Of a stretch of 64,000 nucleotides of DNA, positions 46,417-57,700 are shown piece by piece. The stretch's first letter is position 1, and each line of letters opens with the position of its first letter. The DNA comes from Omphiscola glabra (Eukaryota; Mollusca; Gastropoda; Lymnaeidae), in contig OZ024810.1 of assembly GCA_964017045.1 (NCBI GenBank), positions 11,525,562 through 11,589,561 on the forward strand, in the 5' to 3' direction. Under the pieces are notes generated by a model. The model searched no databases. It saw only the letters and a list, made by a program, of their open reading frames with translations, and had not been told where the DNA came from. A program made the position numbers and the translations under genes.

Positions 46417-48961
46417 ACCGGCAAGCGATTATATAGATATAAAAATAAAAGTCATTTAACTCATTTCAGTGAATTTCAGTTAACTTTTCAAATGCCCAGT
46501 GAAAACACTTTAAACAGCTTATATTTTATACAGCAATAAAAATATACCTAAATGGTATTATGGAACAATAAAACGCTACAAAAACAAACTTTTCAAAAGA
46601 AAGCAATCTATTTATATATTTACATTTAACAAATCCGTGACAACGTAAGGCTCATAAATGTTGTTGCCGGGGGACTGATGTCAACTCCGGAAGTGAAGGG
46701 AATCTCTTGTAACGTCCTTCAAACGTGGGCTATTTTGTGCCGGAGTATCGAGATGCATTATAGTTAGACTGATTGTTGATGTAATACATTTACATTTACT
46801 ACAATTAATGACATTCAATGAATTTTTGTTTAAATAAAAGATATTTTTTTAAATATTTAGAGAAACACTTCATCAAAAAGAACCATAACAAGCATCAACT
46901 TTGAATAAATATGAGTTAACATGTTATGCCAGTAAAATTAGGGTGTTCAAACTGAATAAATTAATCAAAATATTTTTTATTAGTAACACGTTTGCTTACA
47001 TTTAAATTTCATTAATAGCAACAAAAAAGAAAGCAAGCAAATGGAAACAAGGTATAGTATATATCACCCATTTGAAACAACAATTAAAATCTTGAAGGAA
47101 AGTTGATGATATAAGAAATCAAATCAAAATAAATAGCTGGAAAAAAATTGTATATTTTTTATTATTAAATGAAAGATTATCTTTTTTAATTTATAGGCCT
47201 AAATTATGAATAACTTCTAAGGCTATTAAATCCTAAATTATTATTATTATTTTTTTTTAAATTAAAGTATTCGATACGATATTTGGAAAGTATTTGAATA
47301 GGTCATACCTTAAACGACAAGTAACCTTCACCTTTTATTTTATTCAACAATTTTAGCCGGTAACAAGGGGAGGAAACACGAGTTTTAAACTTCGCCTTGA
47401 TCAATATTTACAATTAATTAATTTATAATTGTGTTTAAATGTCCCAAAAAAAAATTTATAAAAAATAACAGTTTGTTTAACTGTTCGAAACGGCACTTAA
47501 CTTGAAACAAATATTTAAAAATTCAATATTAGATCGTGCCAAATACTTGTCATTGTTGGCTAAAATGTTAAAAATTTAATCGAAATTTTGTAAATGTTTT
47601 TTGTGGATAAAGTATCAAAATCATATTCATTTTTAAAAATAGCTATTTAATATAAAATATCCCTGCAGACTGATATTTATCACAAAACAATTTTAAATAA
47701 ACAATCGTTGACCTATACCAAGCCCCTTTTTCTCCAATACTATAATAAGAAATATTCTTTTGTTTGTTTGTTGTTTTATGCCACTTATCGTCCCAATCAT
47801 CTCCACATTTCATTCCACGGGGCTTCACACATTCCACTATGATTAATAAAATTAAATGTTCGTTTGTCCTAACTCCGTCATTGTCCGCATCACCAAAATT
47901 CTTTCCATTTTCAATTATTTCCCATTTAAAAAAAAAGAAAAAAAAAATGTGTTAAATGTAAATGTAAAAAAGTAAAAATAAAATAAAACACTACGTCAAC
48001 GCAAAAGGGCGGCAGCGGAAGTCGATGAGAGAATTTCGAGGTTTCCGCTGCCACCCCCTTTTGCTTTTTTTTTTTTTTTTTAAATGTGTTGGTTTTTTTT
48101 CGTTTTTTTAAAAAAATCAAAGTAAGTGGAATGTTTTTTTTAAAATCTATTATTTCAATGTACATGATCATTTTAAGCAAATTAATACACACTCCTACCA
48201 AGACAACAATTTAAAACTATAACACTTTAAATACATCTAAATTTGTTCTCAAGCGCAACGATCAGCAACTACAGGTGGCTGAAAATGCCGCCCCTCCATA
48301 TAAACAATTGCGCCCCCCCCTCGTGAGGGACCACAAACCTCCGAATCCCCTTTCTACTGCCCCACCATCAATAAAATGATAAAATAAATTGAAACAAACA
48401 CTAATACCGCTAAAACACTTGTGTCACATACATACTTCTTCAGGAATGACCGTTTTTAAAGTGTCTAATGCCTTTTGTCACGACCTGTGTGAAGCTTGCA
48501 TTTCGACATAGGTTTTCCTTGAAAAAAAAAAAAATTCTTCAAGATCTATAAATAAAGTTATCTTTATCTTTTTTCCCCTCATAACCTAAACGTTTAAGAT
48601 AATTTGAAAAGCATAACAAATAATATTATGTCATATATTATTTTTTTAAAATTAATTAATTAATTTAAAAAACGAAAAACTAAAATTAAGAATTAAAGAA
48701 ATAATAAATGAAGTATGAAATCGTATTCATTGTGACAATAGACAAAAAAATAAATATTGCAAAAGGCAGAATTGAAACATATCTAAGGTAATAGCCAGCC
48801 TAAAAAATGGCCGGCCGCAATGCGTGAATCTCCCATCTAAGTTAAAGGGACAAAACATGCATTCAAATAATGCACTTTGTAAAATACCAAATTAGTACTA
48901 ATTCCCCCCCCCCCCGGGCCACCGGGAGCCATAGCCTTTAAACTAAATTATTATTTTAAGC
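46417..48961. other. AT-rich, no gene seen; one further ETS-type motif
   Basis: CCGGAAGTG lies at 46687-46695 within a locally less AT-rich segment (46650-46760) that could be another promoter, but no exon follows on either strand. A fragment around GGCTGAAAATGCCGCCCCTC near 48278 is also found at about 21527 (GGCTGAAGATGCCGCCCCTC), so it is part of a dispersed repeat. Confidence 0.4.
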
Positions 48962-49144
48962 CAGTGGCGTAGCGAGCTTAACTCGCGCCCGGGGCGCAAT
49001 ACCTTTTTAGCGCCCCCAATACCTTTTTAGCGTCCCCCCATTCTAAAACCATACAATATTATAGTAAAATATACCATTTGGCGCCCCTTTGTGAGTAGCG
49101 CCCTGGGCATGATGCCCCCCCCTTGCCCCCTCACTACGCCACTG
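48962..49144. mobile_element. hAT-type MITE, CAGTGGCG family, copy A
   Basis: A 183-bp element with ends CAGTGGCGTAGCGAGCTTAA and CCCTCACTACGCCACTG. Perfect 8-bp duplications TTTTAAGC lie at 48954-48961 and 49145-49152. The interior holds CGCGCCCGGGGCGCAATACC and GCGCCCCTTTGTGAGTAGCG. Confidence 0.9.
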
Positions 49145-49366
49145 TTTTAAGCCCCCGCCCTCCCCTTTTACCCCGCAGATTTATTACACCAAGTATTTCC
49201 GTAAAAGAAAAAAGAAAATTTTTACGCACCAAACGGGTATTTTTTTTAATTATCTCAATTAAGCACAGTTATCGGGAATTTTATTTCGTGAAATCAGCGC
49301 CATCTGGTAGCGTCGGTGACGATGTTGCATAGAGAATTACGCTTTTGATTGTTAAGTCTGTAGTCC

Positions 49367-49533
49367 CAGTGGCGTAGTGAGGGGGAGCAAGGGGGGCATC
49401 ATGCCCCGGGCGCTACTCACAAAGGGGCGCCAAATGGTATATTTTACATATAATATTGTATGGTTTTCGAATGGGGGGGGGGCGCTAAAAAGGTATTGTG
49501 CCCCGGGCGCGAGTTAAGCTCGCCACGCCAGTG
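49367..49533. mobile_element. hAT-type MITE, CAGTGGCG family, copy B (inverted)
   Basis: A 167-bp copy of the same family in the opposite orientation, 222 bp from copy A: it begins CAGTGGCGTAGTGAGGG and ends AAGCTCGCCACGCCAGTG. Flanking 8-mers TGTAGTCC and TGTAGTTC differ at one base, so it is an independent insertion. Confidence 0.87.
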
Positions 49534-49544
49534 TGTAGTTCCCA

Positions 49545-49810
49545 TATTTATTGATTGATTGATTGGATACTTCTATAGCGCTGGTATCCATGCTATATAT
49601 ACTTTAGCATGCTCACTGCGCTCTGGTTTCCTCAAATCTATTAAACAAAAAAAGTCTTTAAATGTTTCCTAAATGATTTTCTGTCCTTTCCAATACTCAT
49701 AAAAGATGGAGGTAGACTATTCCATAACTTTGGCGCTACCGCTTCCAAAGAGCGCACTCCGTACGACTTTTTTCTGTGTTCATCCACACTGGGAATTTTC
49801 TGTAAGGACT
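49545..49810. repeat. probable dispersed-repeat fragment, class unknown
   Basis: Begins with a (TTGA)n run (about 49549-49564), followed by CTTCTATAGCGCTGGTATCC and later GAGGTAGACTATTCCATAAC and GCTTCCAAAGAGCGCACTCC. The arrangement of a short tetranucleotide tail beside a repeat body is typical of a non-LTR element 3' end. The resemblance is from memory and no coding is visible. Confidence 0.4.
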
Positions 49811-50089
49811 ACATAATCCAAGACAAACTCCTGAATGCTCAGAACTAGACTTTTAATTTGTCATCTTTAAAGAAATGAAAGGTTGAACTAGTACTGATGT
49901 GCGTTATGAAAAGGCTAATTTAGTTAAATAAACTGCTCTATGTTACAATTTTCAAGTTTCTTTGAATTAATTTAAAAAAACTTCAATAAATACTTAACTT
50001 TTTTTTAAAATCTCTTTTGTCTCCCCTTGGCCAACTCTTAACTTCTCTATCTCCTATTTTATTTCTTCTTCTTTTATATATTAAGGGCC

Positions 50090-51170
50090 CACGATCAATT
50101 TATTGATCATTATGGCTCCTATGAATGTAGATGGGATTTGCAATGTTTCTGTGCCTGGTGTTGATGAGGATATGTCACTGGTTACAAGAGTAACTGTGTG
50201 AGGGTATCATGCACTGGGGGTTGGAAGGCCTGAGGCAATAGACGCAAATGAGTCAAGTGTTGTCGCCTCAACTGTTCCTTTTGAAAGATTGTTCCAGTCC
50301 CTGATTGTCTTTGGTAGGAATGAGCAGTTCCTATACTGGCTTCTCGCTGGTATGAGCCGGAAGTGCCTGTCATGGCCTCGTCGCTCTCTATGGGGGAGAG
50401 GGACGAGTTTCTGTTTAATGCCAGAGCAGTGGACTAGCCCATTATTTATCTTGTAAATCATGGAGAGCCTGGATAGTCGTCGTCGTTCCTCCAATAGTGA
50501 CCAGCCCAGTGTTTCCAGCATGCTGCCAACAATAGAGGTATTCCTGTAGCGGTTCAGGACAAAGCGTGCTGCCCGTCGCTGTACTGCCTCCAACCTGTCG
50601 ATGCTCTTCTGGGTGAATGGGTCCCAGACCGAAGATGCATAATCTAAAAGCGGCCGGACAAAGGCTTTATAGGCTCTTTCTTTCACACTGGAGTTGCTGA
50701 TCATTAGATTACGCCTTAAGAACCCCAGGGTCTTGTTTGCCTGGTTGCACACATTGTTAATATGATCGTCCCAGCGGACCTCTCTTTGAATGGAGGAAAC
50801 TTGCTCAAGTAAATGGCCATGCAATTCATAGTGGTAGTGTAGAGGAGTACAACTTCTAGAGACTGACAGTGTCTGGCACTTGGCCGGATGAAATTCCATG
50901 TGCCAGCTCGCCTCCCACTCAGCTGTTGTAGCTGGTCCTGGTCAGATCTGTTGGCGATCGTCCTATACACGGCTGTGTCATCTGCGAACAGTCTTGTGTG
51001 GGATGTCAGTTTCTCGGGTAGGTCATTAATGTATGCTAGGAACAAACAGGGGCCTAGCACCGAGCCCTGGGGGACCCCTGACTTAACACTGACAGGAGGA
51101 GCTTGTACCGTCCACCACTACTGCTTAACATCGGTTGTTGAGGAAGCTAGAGATCCATGTTTTAGCTTCA
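50090..51170 (-). mobile_element. decayed Jockey/CR1-type LINE, reverse transcriptase 3' half
   Basis: The minus strand encodes the catalytic part of a non-LTR reverse transcriptase: LGPCLFLAYINDLPEKLTSH, then the FADDT active-site motif. In another frame follow MEFHPAKCQTLSVSR and the thumb and C-terminal region (RPLLDYASSVWDP, LEAVQRRAARFVLNRY, LPKTIRDWNNL), ending near 50207. A 1-bp frameshift near 50915 separates the two frames, and stops occur upstream near 51090 and 51130. The endonuclease half is missing, so the copy is 5'-truncated and dead. Clade assignment by motif order; CR1, L2 and Jockey are hard to separate by eye. Confidence 0.85.
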
Positions 51171-51429
51171 CGTATGCTTCTTCGTTTTCAGCCCCCACCC
51201 CACTTTTTTTTTACTCAACATGTTTTATATTAATAGTACGGGGGGGGGGGCGGGGGGGCTGCCAGGCAGCGAGCTTTCATGAGTGACATTTGAACTGCGG
51301 TTAAAATTATTATTACAGGTAGGCTACTATTATATTAATCAATAAAGATTCCCAGGTATGGTGTAGGTCTTTCTGAAGGAATATCTGTTGGACTGTGTGT
51401 GGACTGTACATAGGACTACTGTTTAAAGG
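51171..51429. other. intergenic, no gene seen
   Basis: A G-rich run at 51240-51258 and no recognisable feature otherwise. Confidence 0.4.
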
Positions 51430-51535
51430 CCGGCAGATAGGGTGTAGGACTGTCTGTAGGCCAACTGTTTAAAGGCCTGCAGGTAGGGTGTAGGACTGTC
51501 TGTAAGCCTATTGTTCAAAGGCCGGCATATATTAT
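51430..51535. repeat. tandem repeat, 46-bp unit, 2-3 copies
   Basis: Units contain TAGGGTGTAGGACTGTCTGT and TGTTTAAAGGCC. A degenerate copy may precede it from about 51355. Confidence 0.7.
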
Positions 51536-51689
51536 AGAAGAAGAGAAGTTAACTCTGATTTTGTAATATGTGGACCGACCGGGTATGTTCACAAAAATCC
51601 CGGACCCGGTGTAAAAAAACTGCACCCGATTAAGTCCTAGTTAAAAATGTTTTATGATAGAGGGCGATCGGATGTTAGCCCTTGTTTTT

Positions 51690-52040
51690 TTGTTTGTCAG
51701 TTGAACTGTGGGATGTATTGGCCTTCTGACTGTCTCAACAATGTGGTGTTTGTCAGTCGAACTGTGGGATGTATTGGCCTTCTGACTGTCTCGACATTGT
51801 GGTGTTTGTCTGTCGCACCGTGGGATGTGTTGGCCTTCTGACTGTCTCGATAATGTGGTGTTTGTCAGTCACACCGTGGGATGTGTTGGCCTTCTGACTG
51901 TCTCGATAATGTGGTATTTCTCAGTCACACCGTGGGATGTGTTGGCCTTCTGACTGTCTCAACAATGTGGTGTTTGTCAGTCGCGCCATGGGATGTGTTG
52001 GCCTTCTGACTGTCTCGACAATGTGGAGTTTGTCAGTTGC
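51690..52040. repeat. minisatellite, 56-bp unit, about six copies
   Basis: Units contain GTGGGATGTGTTGGCCTTCT and GACTGTCTCGATAATGTGGT. The two left copies have TATTGG for TGTTGG and AACTG for CACCG. Confidence 0.88.
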
Positions 52041-52190
52041 ACTTTTCTCTCTCTCTTTTCGCTCTCTCTCTCTCTCTTTCGCGCTCTCTCTCTCTTTCAC
52101 TCTCTCTCTCTTTCGCTCTCTCTATATTTTGCTCTCTCTTTCTCTCACTCTTTCACTCTCTCTCTCTTTCGCCCGCTCTCTCTCTCTTTC
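52041..52190. repeat. CT-rich microsatellite
   Basis: (CT)n broken by TTTCGC and TTTCAC. A second CT tract is at 53219-53252. Confidence 0.85.
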
Positions 52191-52315
52191 CATCTTCGTG
52201 TTTACCGATATTACTTCTTTTGTAAAAATTTCCGTCGTTCTCGGAGTGGACGAAGGACGTACATCGCTGATGCTTGATGTCTTAGGTTTTAGTGTCTCGT
52301 TGTGTAGACTTTTCT

Positions 52316-52725
52316 TATGAGGCCTACATCACCATGGACTGGACATTATAAGGCCTACATCACCATGGACGGGACATTATGAGGCCTACATCACCATGGA
52401 CGGGACATTATGAGGCCTACATCACCATGGACTGGACATTATGAGGCCTACATCACCGTGGACGGATCATTATGAGGCCTACATCACCATGGACGGGACA
52501 TAATGAGGCCTACATCACCATGGAAGGGACATTATAAGGCCTACATCACCGTGGACGGGACATTATGAGGCCTACATCACCGTGGACGGGACATTATGAG
52601 GCCTACATCACAGTGGACGGGACATTATGAGGCCTACATCACCTTGGACGGGACATTATGAGGCCTACATCACCATGGACGGGACATTATGAGGCCTACA
52701 TCACCTTCGACGGGACATTCCTAAA
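52316..52725. repeat. minisatellite, 31-bp unit, about 13 copies (first of two)
   Basis: Units of ATGAGGCCTACATCACCATG followed by GACGGGACATT. The sequence just left (52200-52315) and just right of this array is repeated beside the second array at 53555-53800. Confidence 0.92.
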
Positions 52726-53216
52726 TTACATTATTGAGTTCAGTGTAAAACACCTCTCACCTTCTTACCCCCCGACCCACCAATAACCTCCCCACCCACT
52801 ATCCCAGCAACACACTTGTCACTCCTTCAGTCAAATCCTCTACCGCTCACTACACCACCCCCACCCCCCATCCTTTTGGGGGGTCTTCCGTACATGACAT
52901 CACCCATCTGTTGGATGAGGAGGGGGGGGGAGGGATTACGAGTATGTCTACATTTTGTGTGACACATTTTTGATGATTTTGAGGGAGACAGGGGTTGTTA
53001 GGGATGGCCCCCTCGATCAGCCAAACGTGCTGCATCGGTGAGGGCTACCTACAAAACAAAAACACAAGAACATGCCGTGGCGGTGTTCCATAAGTTTCCA
53101 ACCCCTTTTAAGATCGGCGCTGAGCAATCGAACTCGCGGTCTGACCGGTGCTGGCGTGTGATCGGAGGACTGCCGGCTAGCTCCCTACCGCCCCCTCTGC
53201 CCACCCCACCCCGCCT

Positions 53217-53254
<38 letters not shown>

Positions 53255-53420
53255 CCTCTAGGACGAACAAACTCATTCCACCCGGCGCTCCCAGCCCCCG
53301 CGGTCTCCAGGCGTTGGTTGCTCGCTAGACTGCTGCGTGCTCCCCCCCCCCCCGACAATTTTATTTCACTTTGCCACCCACACTCCACAACCCATCCCCT
53401 CTCTCTCCCTCTCTAACTCT
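52726..53420. other. intergenic between twin arrays, no gene seen
   Basis: C/T-rich and G/C-rich stretches with a (CT)n run at 53219-53252 and a C run at 53342-53352. Opposite-strand open frames here come from low complexity. Confidence 0.45.
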
Positions 53421-53815
53421 CTCTTTCCATCCTCCGGTTTACCGATATTACTTCTTTTGTAAAAATAATCTCCGTCGCTCTCTGAGTGGACGACGGACGT
53501 ACATCGCTGATGCTTGATGTCTTATTGTCTCGTTGTGTAGACTTTTCTTAAATGAGGCCTGCATCACCTTGGACGGGACATTATGAGGCTTCATCACCAG
53601 GACGGGACATTATGAGGTCTACATCACCAGGACGGGACATTATGAGGCCTACATCACCGTGGATGGGACATTATGAGGTCTACATCACCATGGACGGGAC
53701 ATTATGAGGCCTACATCACCAGGACGGGACATTATGAGGCCTACATCACCAGGACGGGACATTATGAGGCCTACATCACCGTGGATGGGACATTCCTAAA
53801 TGACATCTTTGAGTT
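53421..53815. repeat. second copy of flanked 31-bp array
   Basis: The left flank (TTTACCGATATTACTTCTTT, then GTACATCGCTGATGCTTGAT) matches 52200-52315. The array at 53555-53800 uses the same 31-bp unit, with a subtype reading CACCAGGACGG that lacks two bases. The right flank GGGACATTCCTAAATGACAT matches that of the first array. A block including array and flanks was therefore duplicated, about 1.23 kb apart. Confidence 0.88.
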
Positions 53816-53857
53816 CATTTGATTCTTTCAAGTTGAAGAAAACAAAGATTTGTAACA

Positions 53858-54015
53858 GAAGAAATAAATACTAAATATATAAATAATTATATAAATAAAT
53901 AAATACATAAATAAATAAATACATAAATAAATACATAAATAAATACATAATAAATACATAAATAAATACATACATAAATAAATACGTAAGTAAATACATA
54001 CATAAATAAATACGT
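53858..54015. repeat. AT-rich (AAATAAATACAT)n microsatellite
   Basis: Irregular AATAAATACATA repeats; the Y/L/I/F-rich minus-strand frames across it are by-products. Confidence 0.85.
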
Positions 54016-54125
54016 AAGATGAGCATCTTCCGGGAAATGTAATCAAACAGTCTTACCGACAGATCAAAGGGTATCCATAAATCCAAGCCTTATCAACAGA
54101 TCAAAATGAAACTGTATATCCTAGC

Positions 54126-54846
54126 CAGGGCCGGATTAAGCCATTTTAGTGCCCAAGGCACAAACCCACATGGGTGCCCCCTTCTGCCCGGGGCCCCTGA
54201 TCTTTCACTGACCGTGACCGCTGGTATGTTCAATAATATACAAAGATAACAGTTGTTAACAAATATGTTTGTAGTTTGTACTACTATCACTTATATAAAA
54301 CCTACAATAAAGTATTTCTGTATTAAAATTAATAGTTAATAAATTTTGAAATAATAATAGACAAAAATACTTAATTTTTTATTAGATGAAAAAATCAAAA
54401 AGATATTGTCATTTACATTTTAAATTTTTTTCCCCTAGATTTACATCTAGCAAAGTTTTTTAGTATATTGTCAAAGTTAATTTTGCGCAAAACATCTGCC
54501 TCGATCATATGTAGAGATAAGGAATCGAGCCTTTCTTGTTTCATCGTTGATCTATTTGGATTTTGTGTACGTTTCAACTGAGAAAAAGAGCGCTGAGTTG
54601 AACAGTTAGTAACCATTAATGGTACATTTTTTATGCGCTTAATTTTGAAGCATTCAAGATTGTACCAGACTTGAATGTGAATTTTTATTATAATGTATTT
54701 CTTCATTTTCATAGCACATGTTCAATTTTCAGTTGTTTCTGGACTTAAATTTGTTTTTAAAAAAATTTCTTGAGAACTTGTGGTGCCCCCAAACGCTTGG
54801 TGCCCAAGGCACGTGCCTTGTTTGCCTAATGGTTAATCCGGCCCTG
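54126..54846 (-). mobile_element. hAT element remnant with transposase C-terminus
   Basis: A 721-bp element with ends CAGGGCCGGATTAAGCC and GGTTAATCCGGCCCTG. Flanking 8-mers ATCCTAGC and ATACTAGC differ at one base. On the minus strand at 54413-54712 a 99-codon frame contains VPLMVTNCSTQRSFSQLKRT, RSTMKQERLDSLSLHMIEAD and LRKINFDNILKNFA, the C-terminal dimerisation region of hAT transposases. The catalytic core is missing, so it is a deletion derivative. Confidence 0.88.
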
Positions 54847-54854
54847 ATACTAGC

Positions 54855-55035
54855 CTTACCAACAGTTCAAAGCGTATCTATGTATCCAAGCATTACCAAC
54901 AGATAAAACGAATCTATATATCCAAGCATTACCAACAGATAAAACGAATCTATATATCCAAGCATTACCAACAGATAAAACGAATCTATATATCCAAGCA
55001 TTACCAACAAATAAAACGAATCTATATATCCAAGC
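54855..55035. repeat. minisatellite, 36-bp unit, about five copies
   Basis: Units of CCAAGCATTACCAACAGATA followed by AAACGAATCTATATAT. It starts right after the hAT remnant, and related text (GTATCCATAAATCCAAGCCTTATC) also lies left of that element at about 54070-54095, so the hAT appears to have inserted into the array. Confidence 0.87.
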
Positions 55036-55194
55036 CTGTTAAATTAAAATGTTAAAGTATAACTATTTTTAGACAATGTTTTTCGTAAAATATACCTTCT
55101 AACAATATATTTACGCATATATCTATCTATATATACAAAAATGAATGTATGTCTGTATGTATGTATGTATGTATGTCTGTTTGTCTCGTATGCG

Positions 55195-57240
55195 CTCCCA
55201 CACCATTCATGCGATTGCAACAAACCCTTGGTGAGTTGTTGGCCACCTACCTGGGCATTTAACTGCGTCATTAAAAAACTTTTCAATTAGTTCGTTTTCG
55301 GCCGTTGGCCCTTCATTCGTTTTTTTTCTAATACGAGCTTTGTAAAAAATATTTCCGTCTGCGCTCCTACACCATTCGTCTGAATGCGCTAAATCTTTGG
55401 TAAAATGCTGCAAGCACGCCCACAAAGTTTTGGAAATAATTATAACCGTTTTAAAATATTCCGTTTTGAGCCAGGGGCCCCGTGTTCGTTTTTTCTTATA
55501 TGAGCTATATAAATATAGTTTCAAACCGTATGCGCTCCTACGCCATTCATGCGATTGCAACACAACATTGGAGAGTTGTATTCCACAAGCTCGCGCATTT
55601 TATTGAGTCATTATAACACTTTTAAAATATTTCGTTTTGGCCGATGGCCCCAAAATCGTTTTTTTTCTTATATGAGCTTTGTAAACAATAGGTTTCGTCT
55701 GCGCTCCTACACCATTTATTCGAATACGCTAAAACTTTGACGAGATGTTGCGAGCATGCCCACAAAGGTTTCTAAATTATTACAACCGTTTTAAAATATT
55801 CCGTTTTGAGCCAGGGGCCCCATGTTCGTTTTTTCTTATATGAGCTATATAAATATAGTTTTAAACCGTATGCGCTCCTACACCATTCATTCGATTGCAA
55901 CAAAACTTTGGTGGGTTGCTGGCCACCTACCTGGGCATTTAACTGCGTCATTAAAGAACTTTTCAATTATTTCGTTTTCGGCCGTTGGCCCTTCATTCGT
56001 TTTTTTTCTAATACGAGCTTTGTAAAAAATATTTCCGTCTGCGCTCCTACACCATTCGTCTGAATGCGCTAAATCTTGGTAAAATGTTGCAAGCACGCCC
56101 ACAAAGGTTTGGAAATAATTATAACCGTTTTAAAATATTCCGTTTTGAGCCAGGGGCCCCATGTTCGTTTTTTCTAATATGAGCTATATAAATATAGTTT
56201 CAAACGGTATGCGCTCCTACACCATTTATGGGATTGCAACAAAACATTGGAGAGTTGTATTCCATAAGCTCGCGCATTTTACTAGGTCATTATAACACTT
56301 TTAAAATATTTCGTTTTGGCCGTTGGCCCCAAAATCGTTTTTTTTTCTTATATGAGCTTTGTAAACAATAGGTTTCGTCTGCGCTCCTACACCATTTATT
56401 CGAATACGCTAAAACTTTGATGAGATGTTGCGAGAATGCCCACAAAGGTTTCTAAATTATTACAACCGTTTTGAAATATTCCGTTTTGAGCCAGGGGCCC
56501 CATGTTCGTTTTTTCTTATAGGAGCTATATAAATATAATTTCAAACCGTATGCGCTCCTACACCATTCATGTGATTGCAACAAAACTTTTTTGATAGGTT
56601 GTCCATAAAGTCGCGCATGTTAATAAGTATTACAATACTTTTAAAATATTTCGTTTTCAGCCGTTGGCCCCAAATTCTTTTTTTCTTCTTATATGAGCTG
56701 TGTACAAAATAATTTCGGTATGCGCTTCTATACCATTCATCTGAATGCGATAAAACTTTAGTTAGATGTTTCTCCCACGCCCGCAAAGCTTTTCCAATTA
56801 TTACAACCGTTTAAAATATTCTGTTTTGAGCCAGGGGCCCCATGTTCGTTTTTTCTGATAGGAGCTATATAAATATAATTTCAAACCGTATGCGCTCCTA
56901 CACCATTCATGCGATTGCAACAAAACTATGTTGAAAGGTTGTCCATAAGGTCGCGCATGTTAATAAGTAATTACAATACTTTTAAAATATTCCGTTTTCA
57001 GCCGTTGGTCCCAAATTCTTTTTTTTCTTATATGAGCTTTGTACAAAATAATTTCTGTATGCGCTCCTATACCATTTATCTGAATGCGATAAAACTTTAG
57101 TAAAATGTTTTACCCACGTCCGCAAAGCTTTTAAAATTATTACAACCGTTTAAAATATTCTGTTTTGAGCCAGGGTCCTATGTTCTATTTTTCCTATATG
57201 AGCTATACAAATAAATTTTCAAACAGAGCTAATGTGTGGA
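55195..57240. repeat. satellite with 170-bp monomers and 340/680-bp higher-order periods
   Basis: Two diverged monomer types alternate, A (GTTTTGAGCCAGGGGCCCC) and B (GTTTTCGGCCGTTGGCCC). A-type marks occur at 55461, 55801, 56140, 56481, 56821 and 57160, so the dimer is about 340 bp; A-to-B spacing is 169-171 bp. B variants alternate so that the block from about 55200 is repeated from about 55880, a 680-bp period. All monomers share TATGCGCTCCTACACCATTC. Many short frames across it are by-products. Confidence 0.88.
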
Positions 57241-57700
57241 TGGATAGATTTTTAATCAAATACAAATAGCGACATTAAATTGTGCGTGTCACATAATAAT
57301 TAGGTTTCTGAAGTAGTTACAACACTTTTAAAATAATCCGTTTTTGGCCGTTGGCCCCAAAATCGTTATTTTTCTTATATGAGCTTTTTAAAAAATAATA
57401 TCCGTATGCACTCCTATACCATTTATCTGAATGCGATACAACTTCAGTAATATGTTTCTCTTTTTTTTAATTTTGTGATATAATAAGTAGGTTTCTGAAG
57501 TAATACAACAATTCTACAATATTCCGTTTGTGGCCGGGGGCATTAATTCGTTTTCCACCCTTATATTATCTATATAATTATCGTATGCATTCCTATACCA
57601 TTCATCCGATTGCGATAAAAACTTTGGTGAATTGATATGCGCGCTCCCGCAAATGTTTCTAAATTAGAACAACATTTTACAATATTTCGCATGGGCCGAA
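57241..57700. repeat. degenerate monomers of the same satellite
   Basis: Diverged copies still showing TGGCCGTTGGCCCCAAAATC, CTCCTATACCATTTATCTGA and GCGATACAAC. This is the decaying right edge of the array. Confidence 0.7.

Noticed and set aside
52037..52320. Serine/leucine-rich frames in the CT tract
   Set aside because: Translations of a (CT)n microsatellite.
53100..53160. tRNA-like B-box (GAGTTCGATTG on minus)
   Set aside because: No matching A-box, no cloverleaf and no SINE tail could be built by eye.
55207..57100. Numerous 60-120-codon frames on both strands
   Set aside because: They repeat with the satellite monomers and lack any recognisable domain.
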